A DNA stretch of 12,319 bases from Clostridiales bacterium (GCA_019417795.1 DXUR01000052.1:1-12319); one strand, 5' to 3'; shown: positions 5,328 through 12,319, numbered from the stretch's first letter. The notes: generated by a model not told the origin, from the letters alone. A program made the numbers and translations.

Positions 5328-5938
5328 GCCTCGTCCTCCGTTTCGTCCTCTGTCTCCATATCGCCGTAGGGGTCGGCCTCGTCATAGTCGTAATCGTCCT
5401 CGTCCAAGTCGGCGGCCTCATGCTTCGGGCGGTAGACCTTAAAATAATAAGCCGCTCCGCCGCCCACCAGCAGGACGGCCGCAATCATCAGGAGGTTGCC
5501 AACAGGAAAGCCGGTATCTTTTTCGGGCTCGGGGTCAGGCTCGGCCACAGGTTCCGGGTCGGGCTCAGGCTGTGTGACAGGCTCCGGGGCCTCGGGCTCA
5601 GGGTCAGCTTCGGCAAGGGCCAGCAGGTCTTTTTCCGTGACGGCGTTCAGGAAGTACACATTTTCCTCGGTGCGCTGGCGATCAATAATCAGGTAGAACA
5701 CATTCTCGCTGGGGGTGGTGATGGTGAAGAACTCTTTGCCGTCCTCGTCGGTGGCGTTGTCCACCACCGTCCCCGTCCCGTCCGGGGTGAAGGGCTTGGC
5801 GGTGATTTCCTCGGCGGCGGGCGGCGTGGTTTCCTCAACAGGCTCGTCACTCTGGGCGTAGGCCGTGACGCTCATGCAGGTAAGAGAAAGCAGGGCGGCG
5901 GTCAAAACCGCGGCCCTGCGAAACAGCTTATTCCTCAT
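5324..5938 (-). CDS. DUF4366 / CD1107-family ICE surface protein
   Basis: A 204-residue, single-pass exported protein. Residues 1-28 are a signal peptide (MRNKLFRRAAVLTAALLSLT, ending AYA-Q). An extracellular domain follows (about 29-108), with TPSENVFYLIIDRQRTEENV typical of DUF4366 proteins. Then comes a Pro/Glu/Asp-rich stalk (PEPEAPEPVTQPEPDPEP, about 112-140) that could span the wall, a membrane helix (NLLMIAAVLLVGGGAAYYF, about 149-167) and an acidic cytoplasmic tail. It probably belongs to the surface part of the mating apparatus, but its function is unproven. The ATG at 5938 was chosen because it begins the signal peptide; an upstream TTG start would translate palindrome copy 6. Its start overlaps the DUF4315 end by 11 nt. 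Confidence 0.86.
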   Translation of the reverse strand: MRNKLFRRAAVLTAALLSLTCMSVTAYAQSDEPVEETTPPAAEEITAKPFTPDGTGTVVDNATDEDGKEFFTITTPSENVFYLIIDRQRTEENVYFLNAVTEKDLLALAEADPEPEAPEPVTQPEPDPEPVAEPDPEPEKDTGFPVGNLLMIAAVLLVGGGAAYYFKVYRPKHEAADLDEDDYDYDEADPYGDMETEDETEDEA

Positions 5939-6182
5939 GGTCGGTATCCTCCTTTTCTTTCTCAGGCTTCGGGCCAAGTTGGCCCGAAGCGGTAATGGCG
6001 GGGTTACTGAAAAAGGCGGCCAGCTCGGCGGGCGTCAGTTTCAGGGAACGGACAGCCTGAACGATCATGCTGTTTTCTTCCTCCTGACGCTGTTTCTCCA
6101 AGTCTTTGATCTTGGCCTGCCACTCGGCGGCCTTCTCCCGGGCCTTTTCCAGCTCCCGGTCAATCTTTTCAAGTTTACTCAT
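5928..6182 (-). CDS. DUF4315-family coiled-coil ICE protein
   Basis: An 84-residue protein. MSKLEKIDRELEKAREKAAE onward, to about residue 38, is a heptad-rich coiled coil. It is followed by the conserved end MIVQAVRSLKLTPAELAAFF of DUF4315 proteins, which sit between the hydrolase and DUF4366 genes in Tn1549-like elements. The function is unknown. The normal end of the family is near residue 62. Here a tail ASGQLGPKPEKEKEDTDHEE follows, of which SGQLGPK is encoded by palindrome copy 6, so the repeat seems to have been added within or fused onto the C-terminus. The ATG at 6182 has GGAG 8 nt upstream. Confidence 0.85.
   Translation of the reverse strand: MSKLEKIDRELEKAREKAAEWQAKIKDLEKQRQEEENSMIVQAVRSLKLTPAELAAFFSNPAITASGQLGPKPEKEKEDTDHEE
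5967..5989. repeat. Dispersed palindrome, copy 6 (in coding sequence)
   Basis: Perfect 11-bp arms around G. It encodes SGQLGPK in the C-terminal tail of the DUF4315 protein and lies 29 nt upstream of the DUF4366 start. Confidence 0.95.
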
Positions 6183-6203
6183 ATCGTCGCTCCTTTCGGA
6201 AAA

Positions 6204-8066
6204 TCAGTTCAAACGCCCAAAGGCGTAAAAGTGCTCCTGCCAGTAGTTCGTGTTGATACTGGCGTATTTGATGGGGTCGCCCGCATGAATCATCATACCG
6301 TCGCCCACATAGATACCCACATGGGAGACTGGCCCGGCGCAGTCATAAGTCCGGGTAAAGAAAATCAGATCTCCGGGCCTTGCGTCGGCGGGCGACACAT
6401 AGGCGCATTGATTGAAAATTCCGGTCGCCGTGGTGCGGGGCAGGTTGTGGACGCCGCTTGCCGTATAGACCCAGCAGACGAAGCCGGAACAGTCGAAGGA
6501 GGTGGAAGGGCTGGAGCCGCCCCACACATAGGGCCAGCCCAGATACTTTTCCGCCTCCGTGATAAGGGCCGCAAAGGCCGGGTCGGAAAGGGCCTCGCCC
6601 GGTATGGTGTAATTACTTCCGGGGTCATAGCTGCCGCCGCCTGTGTAAATGTCATCCCACAGATAGGGCTTATTGCCTTTGAGCTCCAAGGTTATGTCGT
6701 AGATTTCCTTCTGCTCGGCGTCCAAAAGAGAGTTGACCACCACGGGAAGGGTCTTGTTTTGGAGCCGCACATGGAGAATGTAATACTCATACGGCACCTC
6801 GTAGGTGTCCGTATGGGTGGTTCCGTCCTCGTCCGTCCATGTGTCCGTTTCGGTGCGGTAGCGTATCTCCACTTCCTCGGTCAGCGTCAGCTTGTACTGC
6901 GCCTCGAACAAGGTCCGCAGCTCGCCCTGCACATTCTCACGGGTGTAGGTGCGGAGCTTGGCAATCAGGTAGGAAGTCAGCTCGTAAGGGTTGTGGCCCA
7001 GCTCGTCCACATCGTAGCGGTACTCGTCATAGCCGGGGTGGGTGCGCTCAATGTTGGCGATCTTCTGGCGGAGGTCGTTTTCAAGGGCCGTATAGTCCTC
7101 GTTGGCCCCTAAAATATCCTCGTCCTCGGCGGTGTAGGAGGTGCCGACCACGGCGTTCATCATGCCAGTACCCAGCGAAGGGAAGGCGGAAAAGACGGAG
7201 TTCAAAATCAGGAACAGGCAGAACAACAGCAGAATAATGACAGCCCCACCCTTGTGACGGCGCACAAACTGGGCGGCATAGGCCGCCGCTTTCTCGGTGG
7301 TGGTAGCCGCCGCACCCGCCGCCTTGGCGGTCTGTTTTGCGGCCTCCCGGGCCTGCTTGGCGTACTCCCGCTTGATTTTCCACTTCTGGGCCATGCGGGA
7401 AAGGAAGTTGCTTTGAAGCTCCGGGTGCTCCTGTGCCATTTGCTGATAGTGGAGGTTGGCGTTGGCCTTCATGGTCTTGTGCTCCCATTTCTCCACCTGA
7501 CGGGCCGGGTGCTCCCGGATACGCCGTTTGACATAGCGGGTAGCCTTATGTACCCCGGCCTCTGTCAGAAGCTCGGCCTTATGGGCGCTCTCCACGCCCA
7601 CATTCTCATGCTCGACCTCGTGTATCTTGCGGTGGCCGTAGGCCCACACGCCAGCCCCCGCCGCCATTGCCGCCCGTTTGGGGAGGCTGGGAGGCTTCTG
7701 GGGCTTCTGCTGGGCCAGCTTTTCCTTGGCCATTTCCAGCTTGACAGCGGAGTGCTCGGCCTTGGCCTCGGCCCGTTCCTTCTTTTTCTCCTGTTTGTCC
7801 TTCTTGTCCTTTTGGGCGGCCTGTTCCTCATGGGCGGTATCCCGGCGGGCCTCGCCCTCCTGACGCAATCGGGAGGACGGTTTTTCCCGTTCCCCGTCCT
7901 GCTTGAATTTCCCGGTGCTCTGGGGCTTCGGGCCAACTTGGCCCGAGGTTTCCGCCCCAGTCTGACGGGTCACTTCTTCCTCGGTGAAATGGAGCCGCCC
8001 ACGCTTTATCCGCTTTCCGCCCTTCGGGTTCTTCGGGCCAACTTGGCCCGAAGCGGTCTTACTCAT
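6204..8066 (-). CDS. NlpC/P60 (C40) cell-wall hydrolase of the mating channel
   Basis: A 620-residue VirB1-like enzyme that would open peptidoglycan for the conjugation channel. Residues 1-270 are cytoplasmic, charged and helical (Lys/Glu/Ala-rich). One membrane helix (about 273-296, GGAVIILLLFCLFLILNSVF) follows, then an extracytoplasmic linker domain (300-490). A C-terminal NlpC/P60 domain (about 500-620) has Cys526 (FDCSGF), His582 (SHVGIY) and His594 (MMIHAG). I see no lysozyme or SLT domain, unlike Tn916 Orf14. The N-terminus carries two copies of SGQVGPK (residues 6-12 and 41-47), each encoded by a dispersed palindrome and separated by the family-typical segment RGRLHFTEEE. The ATG overlaps the VirB4 stop (ATGAGTAA). 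Confidence 0.92.
   Translation of the reverse strand: MSKTASGQVGPKNPKGGKRIKRGRLHFTEEEVTRQTGAETSGQVGPKPQSTGKFKQDGEREKPSSRLRQEGEARRDTAHEEQAAQKDKKDKQEKKKERAEAKAEHSAVKLEMAKEKLAQQKPQKPPSLPKRAAMAAGAGVWAYGHRKIHEVEHENVGVESAHKAELLTEAGVHKATRYVKRRIREHPARQVEKWEHKTMKANANLHYQQMAQEHPELQSNFLSRMAQKWKIKREYAKQAREAAKQTAKAAGAAATTTEKAAAYAAQFVRRHKGGAVIILLLFCLFLILNSVFSAFPSLGTGMMNAVVGTSYTAEDEDILGANEDYTALENDLRQKIANIERTHPGYDEYRYDVDELGHNPYELTSYLIAKLRTYTRENVQGELRTLFEAQYKLTLTEEVEIRYRTETDTWTDEDGTTHTDTYEVPYEYYILHVRLQNKTLPVVVNSLLDAEQKEIYDITLELKGNKPYLWDDIYTGGGSYDPGSNYTIPGEALSDPAFAALITEAEKYLGWPYVWGGSSPSTSFDCSGFVCWVYTASGVHNLPRTTATGIFNQCAYVSPADARPGDLIFFTRTYDCAGPVSHVGIYVGDGMMIHAGDPIKYASINTNYWQEHFYAFGRLN
7926..7948. repeat. Dispersed palindrome, copy 7 (in coding sequence)
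   Basis: Core TCGGGCCAA-C-TTGGCCCGA, outer CT and GG. It is the only copy well inside a gene: it encodes SGQVGPK at residues 41-47 of the hydrolase, 78 bp past copy 8. Confidence 0.95.
8031..8053. repeat. Dispersed palindrome, copy 8 (in coding sequence)
   Basis: Perfect 11-bp arms around C. It lies 5 nt past the VirB4 stop codon and encodes SGQVGPK at residues 6-12 of the hydrolase. Confidence 0.95.
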
Positions 8067-10461
8067 TCTGCGCCTCCTTTTCCTCCGGGCGGGTAGTCAT
8101 AATGGAGTAGAGCTTGGTGTTCTTCGGGAAACGGTCAACAAACGGGATGGTCACATTTCCGAAGAACAGCAGGCCCTCGCCGGAATTGGAATGGGTCACA
8201 TAGGAAAGCTGGTGGGGACTTATCCCTAACTGCTTCGCCAAAATCTGTCTGTCCCCCTGCGCTTGCGACAGAAGCACCATGAAGTCAGAGTTTTCAAAGA
8301 TGTTCTCAATCTGACGGCTGGCAAGGAGGTCTTTCACATTCTGGGTCAGGGCGCTGGGGACGCAGCCCTTTTTACGGAGCATTTTCCAGATGGTCACAAA
8401 GTAGCTGGAGGTCAGCTCGTCCTGCAACAGCACATGGAACTCGTCATAGTAGCACCATGTAGCGATACCGTGGGCGAAGTTGTGGGAAACCTGACTGTTC
8501 ATCAGGTCGTTGATGATGTGCATGGCGATAGTACGCAGGCCCGCCCCCAGCTTCTTCAAGTCAAAGCACACCACACGGGCGTTTTTATAGTCCACATTGG
8601 TCTTATTGTTGAAGATGTTGAGGGAGCCGGACACATAGATTTCAAGGGCCGTTGCCAGCCGCTTCGCCTCGGGCTCGGTCTGCTGGCACAGAAGGTCGTA
8701 CAGGTCTTGGAGCGTCGGAAGGGGCGTGTTGTCCGGGTCATTGAGAAAGTCCCGGTACACCATGCGGGCGCAGCGGTCAATGATGGTGCGCTCCACAGGC
8801 TGTAAGCCGTCCTTGCCGCCCACAATAAGCTCCATCAGGGACAAAATGAAGTCGCATTTCAGGCTGATAGGCGAAACCTCGTCGTCCATGCTCACATCCA
8901 AGTCCATCGGATTGATGTGGTGCGGGCTGTTGGGGGCGATCTCCACCACAAGCCCGTCCTCCCCGAACTGGCGCACCAGCGGCGAATACTCGCCCATCGG
9001 GTCAAGAATAATAATACGGTCGCTGGTGGCGAGGAACACATTGACAAGCTCCCGCTTTCCGGCGAAGCTCTTGCCCGAGCCCGGTACGCCGAGGTATAGG
9101 CCGTTGGGGTTTTTCAGCTTCTTTCGGTTCGCCATAATGACATTGTGGGAAAGGGCGTTCAGGCCGTAGTAGATGGCCTCGCCGTCCATGCGGAGTTCCT
9201 GCGTCATAAATGGCACGAAGATAGCGGTGGAGCTGGTGGTCATACCCCGCTGTATCTCGATACCGTTGTAGCCGAGGGGCAGGCTGGATATAAGGCCCTG
9301 CTCCTGCTGGAAGTCCAACCGCTTCAACACGCAGTTGTATTTCTGCATGATACCCGACACCGTGAACAGGTCGTTGTCCAGCTCCCGGCGGGTGGCGGCG
9401 GTGTTCACCACAAGGAAAGTCAGAAGGAACATTCGCTCGTTGCGGCTCTGCAAATCGTTCAGGAGGTTCTTTGCGTCCTGACTGAATGTAACAAGGTCGG
9501 GAGGAAGTATGTCCATATCGTAGCCGCTTCGGACGGCCTTTTTTTGTTCCTCCACCTTCATCTTGTCAATGTCGCTGACCTTGCCTTTAATGGTCTTGAT
9601 GGCCTTGGCCTGATCGACGGTCTGAATGTGCATGGTAATGGTCATTTCAGCGTCCACCTCCAACAGCTCCGCAAGGAGCTTGTCGGAAAGCTCGGAGGCC
9701 ATGATCTGCATATAGGAGGCCGCTCCCCATGTAGAGCCCATACGGAACAGGCGGCTCTGGCGGAAGTCAAAGCTGTTGGGGGCGATAAAATCCTTTGTCC
9801 CCATTCCGGTCTTGGGTATCATATCCCATGTGAAGGAAAAGGGCTCGGTGCCGCCGGGGTGGAGCTGGCCGTGAAGGATCTCCAGCCGTTCCAGTCCATT
9901 GAGGGGCCGGGACTGTACCCCCAGCTTTTTGAAGTTGCCGGTAATATCGGCCTCCACACGCTCCAAGCGAGGCTTGGCAATGGCGAGGCTGTCCGCCGCT
10001 ACGCCAAAGGTCAACAGCTTCGTCCTTACAATGCCGTTGTTGCTCTTGGCAATCTGCCCTTCCAGCATTTCCACATACTCGCTCCGCATTTCGCTGTATT
10101 CGTCATCCCGCATGGGGATATTGAGCTTGTACTTGCTGTCCGGGCGGCTCCTGTGATTGATGAAGGAGAGCTGGAACGGAAGGGAGCTGTCAAAGGAATT
10201 GAGAAAGGCGCAGTAGCCGTCAAAGATGGCACTCTGGTCATCGGCCTGCGCCAACTGGTAGTTGATGTCCTCGTATTCAAGGCTCTTGGTATAGAACCTG
10301 TCGTTTACCCGGCAGATACCATCCTTGAAAAGCTCCCGGTACGGGATGGTCTGCTGTGCGGTCTGCGGCCCGGCCTTTTTCGGCTGGGCCTGTTTTGTGG
10401 GCCTGCGGTCAGGACGCTTTCTTTCTGCGCCCGGCCTTTTTGCCCCTTTGGTGGTCTGCAA
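8059..10461 (-). CDS. virB4: VirB4/TrbE-type conjugation ATPase
   Basis: This 800-residue cytoplasmic ATPase powers channel assembly and transfer. The N-terminal domain (about 40-430) is the CagE/TrbE/VirB4-like region. The C-terminal ATPase domain has Walker A GVPGSGKSF (458-466) and Walker B WCYYDEFHVLL (669-679, with Asp673 and Glu674), then ALTQNVKDLLAS and ILAKQLGIS, normal for the family. Length is normal and no frameshift is seen. The start is TTG at 10461, with AAAGGAGG 9 nt upstream; it overlaps the end of prgI by 53 bp. A basic, disordered N-terminus (residues 1-35) precedes the conserved part. It ends overlapping the hydrolase start. Confidence 0.95.
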   Translation of the reverse strand: MQTTKGAKRPGAERKRPDRRPTKQAQPKKAGPQTAQQTIPYRELFKDGICRVNDRFYTKSLEYEDINYQLAQADDQSAIFDGYCAFLNSFDSSLPFQLSFINHRSRPDSKYKLNIPMRDDEYSEMRSEYVEMLEGQIAKSNNGIVRTKLLTFGVAADSLAIAKPRLERVEADITGNFKKLGVQSRPLNGLERLEILHGQLHPGGTEPFSFTWDMIPKTGMGTKDFIAPNSFDFRQSRLFRMGSTWGAASYMQIMASELSDKLLAELLEVDAEMTITMHIQTVDQAKAIKTIKGKVSDIDKMKVEEQKKAVRSGYDMDILPPDLVTFSQDAKNLLNDLQSRNERMFLLTFLVVNTAATRRELDNDLFTVSGIMQKYNCVLKRLDFQQEQGLISSLPLGYNGIEIQRGMTTSSTAIFVPFMTQELRMDGEAIYYGLNALSHNVIMANRKKLKNPNGLYLGVPGSGKSFAGKRELVNVFLATSDRIIILDPMGEYSPLVRQFGEDGLVVEIAPNSPHHINPMDLDVSMDDEVSPISLKCDFILSLMELIVGGKDGLQPVERTIIDRCARMVYRDFLNDPDNTPLPTLQDLYDLLCQQTEPEAKRLATALEIYVSGSLNIFNNKTNVDYKNARVVCFDLKKLGAGLRTIAMHIINDLMNSQVSHNFAHGIATWCYYDEFHVLLQDELTSSYFVTIWKMLRKKGCVPSALTQNVKDLLASRQIENIFENSDFMVLLSQAQGDRQILAKQLGISPHQLSYVTHSNSGEGLLFFGNVTIPFVDRFPKNTKLYSIMTTRPEEKEAQNE

Positions 10462-10798
10462 TCGGCTTTTCCTCCTTTCGGCTCAAAAAAGCATAGAAAT
10501 TTTCGGTTTTGTAGGGCCTGACCCGTGACAGTAAAAACCTTGTTCGGATAATGTTGCGGAGCACCTTCTCAAAGGGAAGGCCGTCCTTCTCAAACATGGC
10601 AAACAGGAAACACGGCATCATCAGGCCGATCATCAGGAACAGGGCCGTACTGTTCCCGATATGGGAGCGGGTGAACAGGTAAAACGGGATACCGATACCG
10701 CCCGCTATGGAAAAACAAATAAGCTGGCGCTTCGTCAGGTTGAAGGCCAGCTTGGTCTTGATACGGCTCAAATCGTTGGGTACTGGCACATAGGCCAA
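10409..10798 (-). CDS. PrgI-family conjugation membrane protein
   Basis: A 129-residue VirB3-like inner-membrane component that sits next to VirB4. The N-terminus AYVPVPNDLSRIKTKLAFNL and TKRQLICFS are typical of PrgI proteins (PF12666). Two membrane helices follow (about 26-43 and 48-68), then FEKDGLPFEKVLRNIIRTRF and a basic tail. The start is taken as TTG (10796-10798), because AAGGAGG lies 8 nt upstream and homologues begin with AYVPVP. A start at the TTG inside palindrome copy 9 (10828) would add ten residues, lacks a ribosome site and is rejected. The 3' end overlaps virB4. Confidence 0.9.
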   Translation of the reverse strand: MAYVPVPNDLSRIKTKLAFNLTKRQLICFSIAGGIGIPFYLFTRSHIGNSTALFLMIGLMMPCFLFAMFEKDGLPFEKVLRNIIRTRFLLSRVRPYKTENFYAFLSRKEEKPIADHQRGKKAGRRKKAS

Positions 10799-10817
10799 TG
10801 AAGTCACCTCCTTGGAG

Positions 10818-10840
10818 CTTCGGGCCAACTTGGCCCGAGG
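10818..10840. repeat. Dispersed palindrome, copy 9
   Basis: Core TCGGGCCAA-C-TTGGCCCGA, outer CT and GG. It directly abuts the stop codon of the upstream gene (10841-10843) and ends 5 nt before the prgI ribosome site, filling the intergenic gap. Confidence 0.95.
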
Positions 10841-11242
10841 TCATCGTTCTGCCTGGCGGGCCGGAGCCTCCCTCCGGGCGGCCTGCGCCGCTTCAAGGCC
10901 GGACTGCCTTGCCCGCCAATACTCGGGGTTGTACCGCTTGATGGAGCGGTTGATATTTTCCTCAAAGGCGGCCTTGTCTTTGATACGCTTGGGTATCTGC
11001 CAGAGCTTCTTATCCAAAAGCTCCCGCAGCACCACTTCCTCCTGCGTATCTTCCTCAAAGCAGAGATAGCCGCCACGCTGAAAGCCGCACCGCTTGGCCG
11101 CCGGGGAGAGGAAGGCCGCCACTTCCTTTGAAACCATCGTCCCCCCGTGGCTGGCGGTACTCACGAGGAACACGCCGGGGCATAACAGGTTGCAGGTCTG
11201 CACCTTACCCCACGGGGACTTTTCCGGTTCCTGATACATCAT
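10841..11242 (-). CDS. Conserved conjugation-module protein of unknown function
   Basis: A 133-residue soluble protein found between the trbL and prgI genes in Tn1549-like elements. Visible conserved blocks are WGKVQTCNLLCPGVFLVSTA with SHGG, AAKRCGFQRGGYLCFEED, and ELLDKKLWQIPKRIKDKAAF with YNPEYW. The family may be the one listed as DUF7007, but I am not certain. The Ala/Arg-rich tail (AAQAARREAPARQAER) is probably disordered. The ATG at 11242 has AAGGAGG about 10 nt upstream; a second ATG follows directly. No membrane segment or enzyme motif is seen. Its constant position among channel genes suggests a structural or regulatory role. Confidence 0.8.
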   Translation of the reverse strand: MMYQEPEKSPWGKVQTCNLLCPGVFLVSTASHGGTMVSKEVAAFLSPAAKRCGFQRGGYLCFEEDTQEEVVLRELLDKKLWQIPKRIKDKAAFEENINRSIKRYNPEYWRARQSGLEAAQAARREAPARQAER

Positions 11243-11262
11243 CGTTCTGCACCTCCTTCCTG

Positions 11263-11285
11263 CCTCGGGCCAACTTGGCCCGAAG
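11263..11285. repeat. Dispersed palindrome, copy 10
   Basis: Core TCGGGCCAA-C-TTGGCCCGA, outer CC and AG. It lies 4 nt past the trbL stop codon and just before the ribosome site of the next gene. It is the rightmost copy. Confidence 0.95.
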
Positions 11286-11289
11286 TGCT

Positions 11290-12156
11290 TTAATGCGCCC
11301 CAAAGATAGACTTTGACAAGCTCCCGGTCTTAAAGAGCACGAAGCACAGAAGCACCGTGTACCCCACACAAGTCCAGATAGCGTTCATCATATCGCCGTC
11401 CGTGGCGATACTCTGCACCAACACGGCGTAAATCGCCATGCACACCATAATGAGCATCCCCTGAAAGCCAACGGCAAACAGGGACTTGAAATAATTCTGT
11501 CCCATGTGTCCGACCTCCCGGTTGACGCTGGTGGCAAAGGGAATGGGGGCAAGGCTGGTCATCAGGTAAATTTCAATCATACGCCCGTAGACAATGACGA
11601 AAATCACGATATTCAAGGCCGTCATGGTGAACTGCACGAAGAAGGATTGCAGGAAGATACCAAGGAGCGGCCCCAGCTCCATTGCCTCAAGCTGGGTCTG
11701 CATATTGTTCAAAACCTCCGGCGTGACGGCGGTGGAGCCTTGTATCAGGCCCGCCGACTGGTGAATGACCTGCTGGGAAACATCAAATACCGCCATGACG
11801 ATATTGAAGGTGTTGGACAGGATCATCACCGCAATAAAGGTCTTGAAAATCCACTTAAAAAAGATCCATGTGTCGAAGTTGTGTAGGTTGTTGTGGTCTA
11901 TCAGCATTTGAATGAGCTCATAGGTCATCACAAAGGTAAGCACCAGTCCGGCGATAGGAAGAATGACCGTTTCGGAGAGCTGCCGTATCATGGAAAAGAC
12001 CCCGGCGTTCCATGCCGCCGGGGGCGTCCCTACCTGCGCCGCAATCTCTCCGACCTGCTCATTCACATTGGTAAAAAGCCCGTCGAGGTTTCCCATGATA
12101 CCCTCGACCAACAGCCCTTTGAGCCATTCTGTGATAGCGTCGAAGATACTTTGCAT
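11290..12156 (-). CDS. VirB6/TrbL-like conjugation membrane protein (CD1112 family)
   Basis: A 288-residue polytopic membrane protein that forms the inner-membrane part of the channel. The N-terminal MQSIFDAITEWLKGLLVEGI and DGLFTNVNEQVGEIAAQVGT are followed by about six hydrophobic helices (for example ILPIAGLVLTFVMTYELIQM, IFKTFIAVMILSNTFNIVM, ALNIVIFVIVYGRMIEIYLM, AVGFQGMLIMVCMAIYAVLV). The motif TSLAPIPFATSVNREVGHMG is characteristic of this group. The length is normal for the Tn1549-type family. The ATG at 12156 has AAGGAG 7 nt upstream. The gene directly follows maff2, and an insertion in maff2 could reduce its expression. Confidence 0.93.
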   Translation of the reverse strand: MQSIFDAITEWLKGLLVEGIMGNLDGLFTNVNEQVGEIAAQVGTPPAAWNAGVFSMIRQLSETVILPIAGLVLTFVMTYELIQMLIDHNNLHNFDTWIFFKWIFKTFIAVMILSNTFNIVMAVFDVSQQVIHQSAGLIQGSTAVTPEVLNNMQTQLEAMELGPLLGIFLQSFFVQFTMTALNIVIFVIVYGRMIEIYLMTSLAPIPFATSVNREVGHMGQNYFKSLFAVGFQGMLIMVCMAIYAVLVQSIATDGDMMNAIWTCVGYTVLLCFVLFKTGSLSKSIFGAH

Positions 12157-12176
12157 AGCTTACTCCTTCGGGAAGA

Positions 12177-12277
12177 TTAGAACAGGTTTGCCAGCAGAGG
12201 GATCAAGTTCATGCCCAGCAGGACGATGCCGCCGCCCGCCATGAGCTGCTTCATGCCTTGGGACTTTGCTGATGTGT
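12177..12277 (-). pseudogene. Maff2-family protein, C-terminal part only (interrupted)
   Basis: The minus-strand frame reads AKSQGMKQLMAGGGIVLLGM then NLIPLLANLF and TAA (12177-12179), the conserved end of Maff2 proteins (PF12750). These are small TrbC/pilin-like membrane proteins of about 70 residues that precede TrbL. Upstream of AKSQ the expected glycine-rich EGYGNDNPG segment and first helix are missing; the frame instead enters unrelated AT-rich sequence. The break is near 12270-12278, where an IS256-like end seems to begin. If so, this strain lacks an intact Maff2 at this site. The frame stays open to the window edge, so a fusion is formally possible. Confidence 0.75.
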
Positions 12278-12319
12278 GATAAAGAAGTAGTAGAAGTGTA
12301 AAAAATTTTGCCGTTCCTA
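12278..12319. mobile_element. Possible end of an IS256-family insertion sequence (partial)
   Basis: From 12278 the sequence starts GATAAAG, with GTGTAAAA beginning 18 bases later. From memory this is the same order and spacing as the terminal repeat of IS256. The 42 bases are much more AT-rich than the ICE and begin where Maff2 homology stops. The 8 bases TGATGTGT (12270-12277) would be the target duplication if the other end agrees. Only one end is visible and no transposase lies in the window. Confidence 0.4.

Noticed and set aside
10799..10828. Upstream TTG start for prgI (MARSSKEVTS)
   Set aside because: That start lies inside palindrome copy 9 and has no ribosome site; AAGGAGG precedes the downstream TTG. 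Frames starting at the palindromes near 4661, 5176 and 5977 were dismissed for the same reason.
1479..11285. Dispersed palindromes as a CRISPR array
   Set aside because: Copies are separated by irregular distances of 78 bp to several kb containing genes, not short unique spacers, and no cas genes are present.
1479..11285. Dispersed palindromes as rho-independent terminators
   Set aside because: None is followed by a T-run on the minus strand, and several lie inside genes or between closely coupled genes.

Overview
The window is a stretch of a GC-rich integrative and conjugative element (ICE) of the Tn1549/CTn4 type found in gut Clostridia (Oscillospiraceae/Lachnospiraceae-like host). The gene order on the minus strand, Maff2 - VirB6/TrbL - conserved hypothetical - PrgI - VirB4 - NlpC/P60 hydrolase - DUF4315 - DUF4366 - cysteine-rich proteins - MobC - CD1845 - MOBP relaxase, is the Gram-positive type IV secretion and mobilisation module of such elements. 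Family names come from recognising protein motifs; no search was run. The coupling protein (VirD4), integrase and att sites are not in the window.

Layout. 1-960 is AT-rich: a partial minus-strand XRE regulator with membrane segments (1-612), then an intergenic stretch with an array of 21-bp repeats. 961-1323 (+) is a second XRE regulator, convergent with the conjugation genes. 1324-1537 holds a dense set of inverted repeats just past the relaxase and is a candidate oriT-like structure. The rest reads leftwards in at least three transcription units. Unit A, 12177 to 4786, is the mating-channel operon and ends at a strong terminator (4739-4763). Unit B, 4619 to 3495, holds a hypothetical protein, a small hydrophilic protein and MobC, and ends at a terminator (3449-3490). 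Unit C, 3318 to 1538, holds the CD1845 membrane protein and the relaxase. At the right edge maff2 is broken, apparently by the end of an IS256-like insertion sequence.

The most striking signal is a family of ten 23-bp near-perfect palindromes, core TCGGGCCAANTTGGCCCGA, spread over about 9.8 kb. Nearly all sit at gene junctions, within a few bases of a stop codon or just ahead of a ribosome binding site. Four lie inside coding sequence, all in the same frame, adding SGQ(V/L)GPK to the protein. I know of no described function for them.

Several genes lack ordinary start codons. The relaxase appears to start at CTG, MobC at CTG, PrgI and VirB4 at TTG, and the 4032-4619 gene at ATA. Default gene callers would therefore truncate or mis-start several of them.
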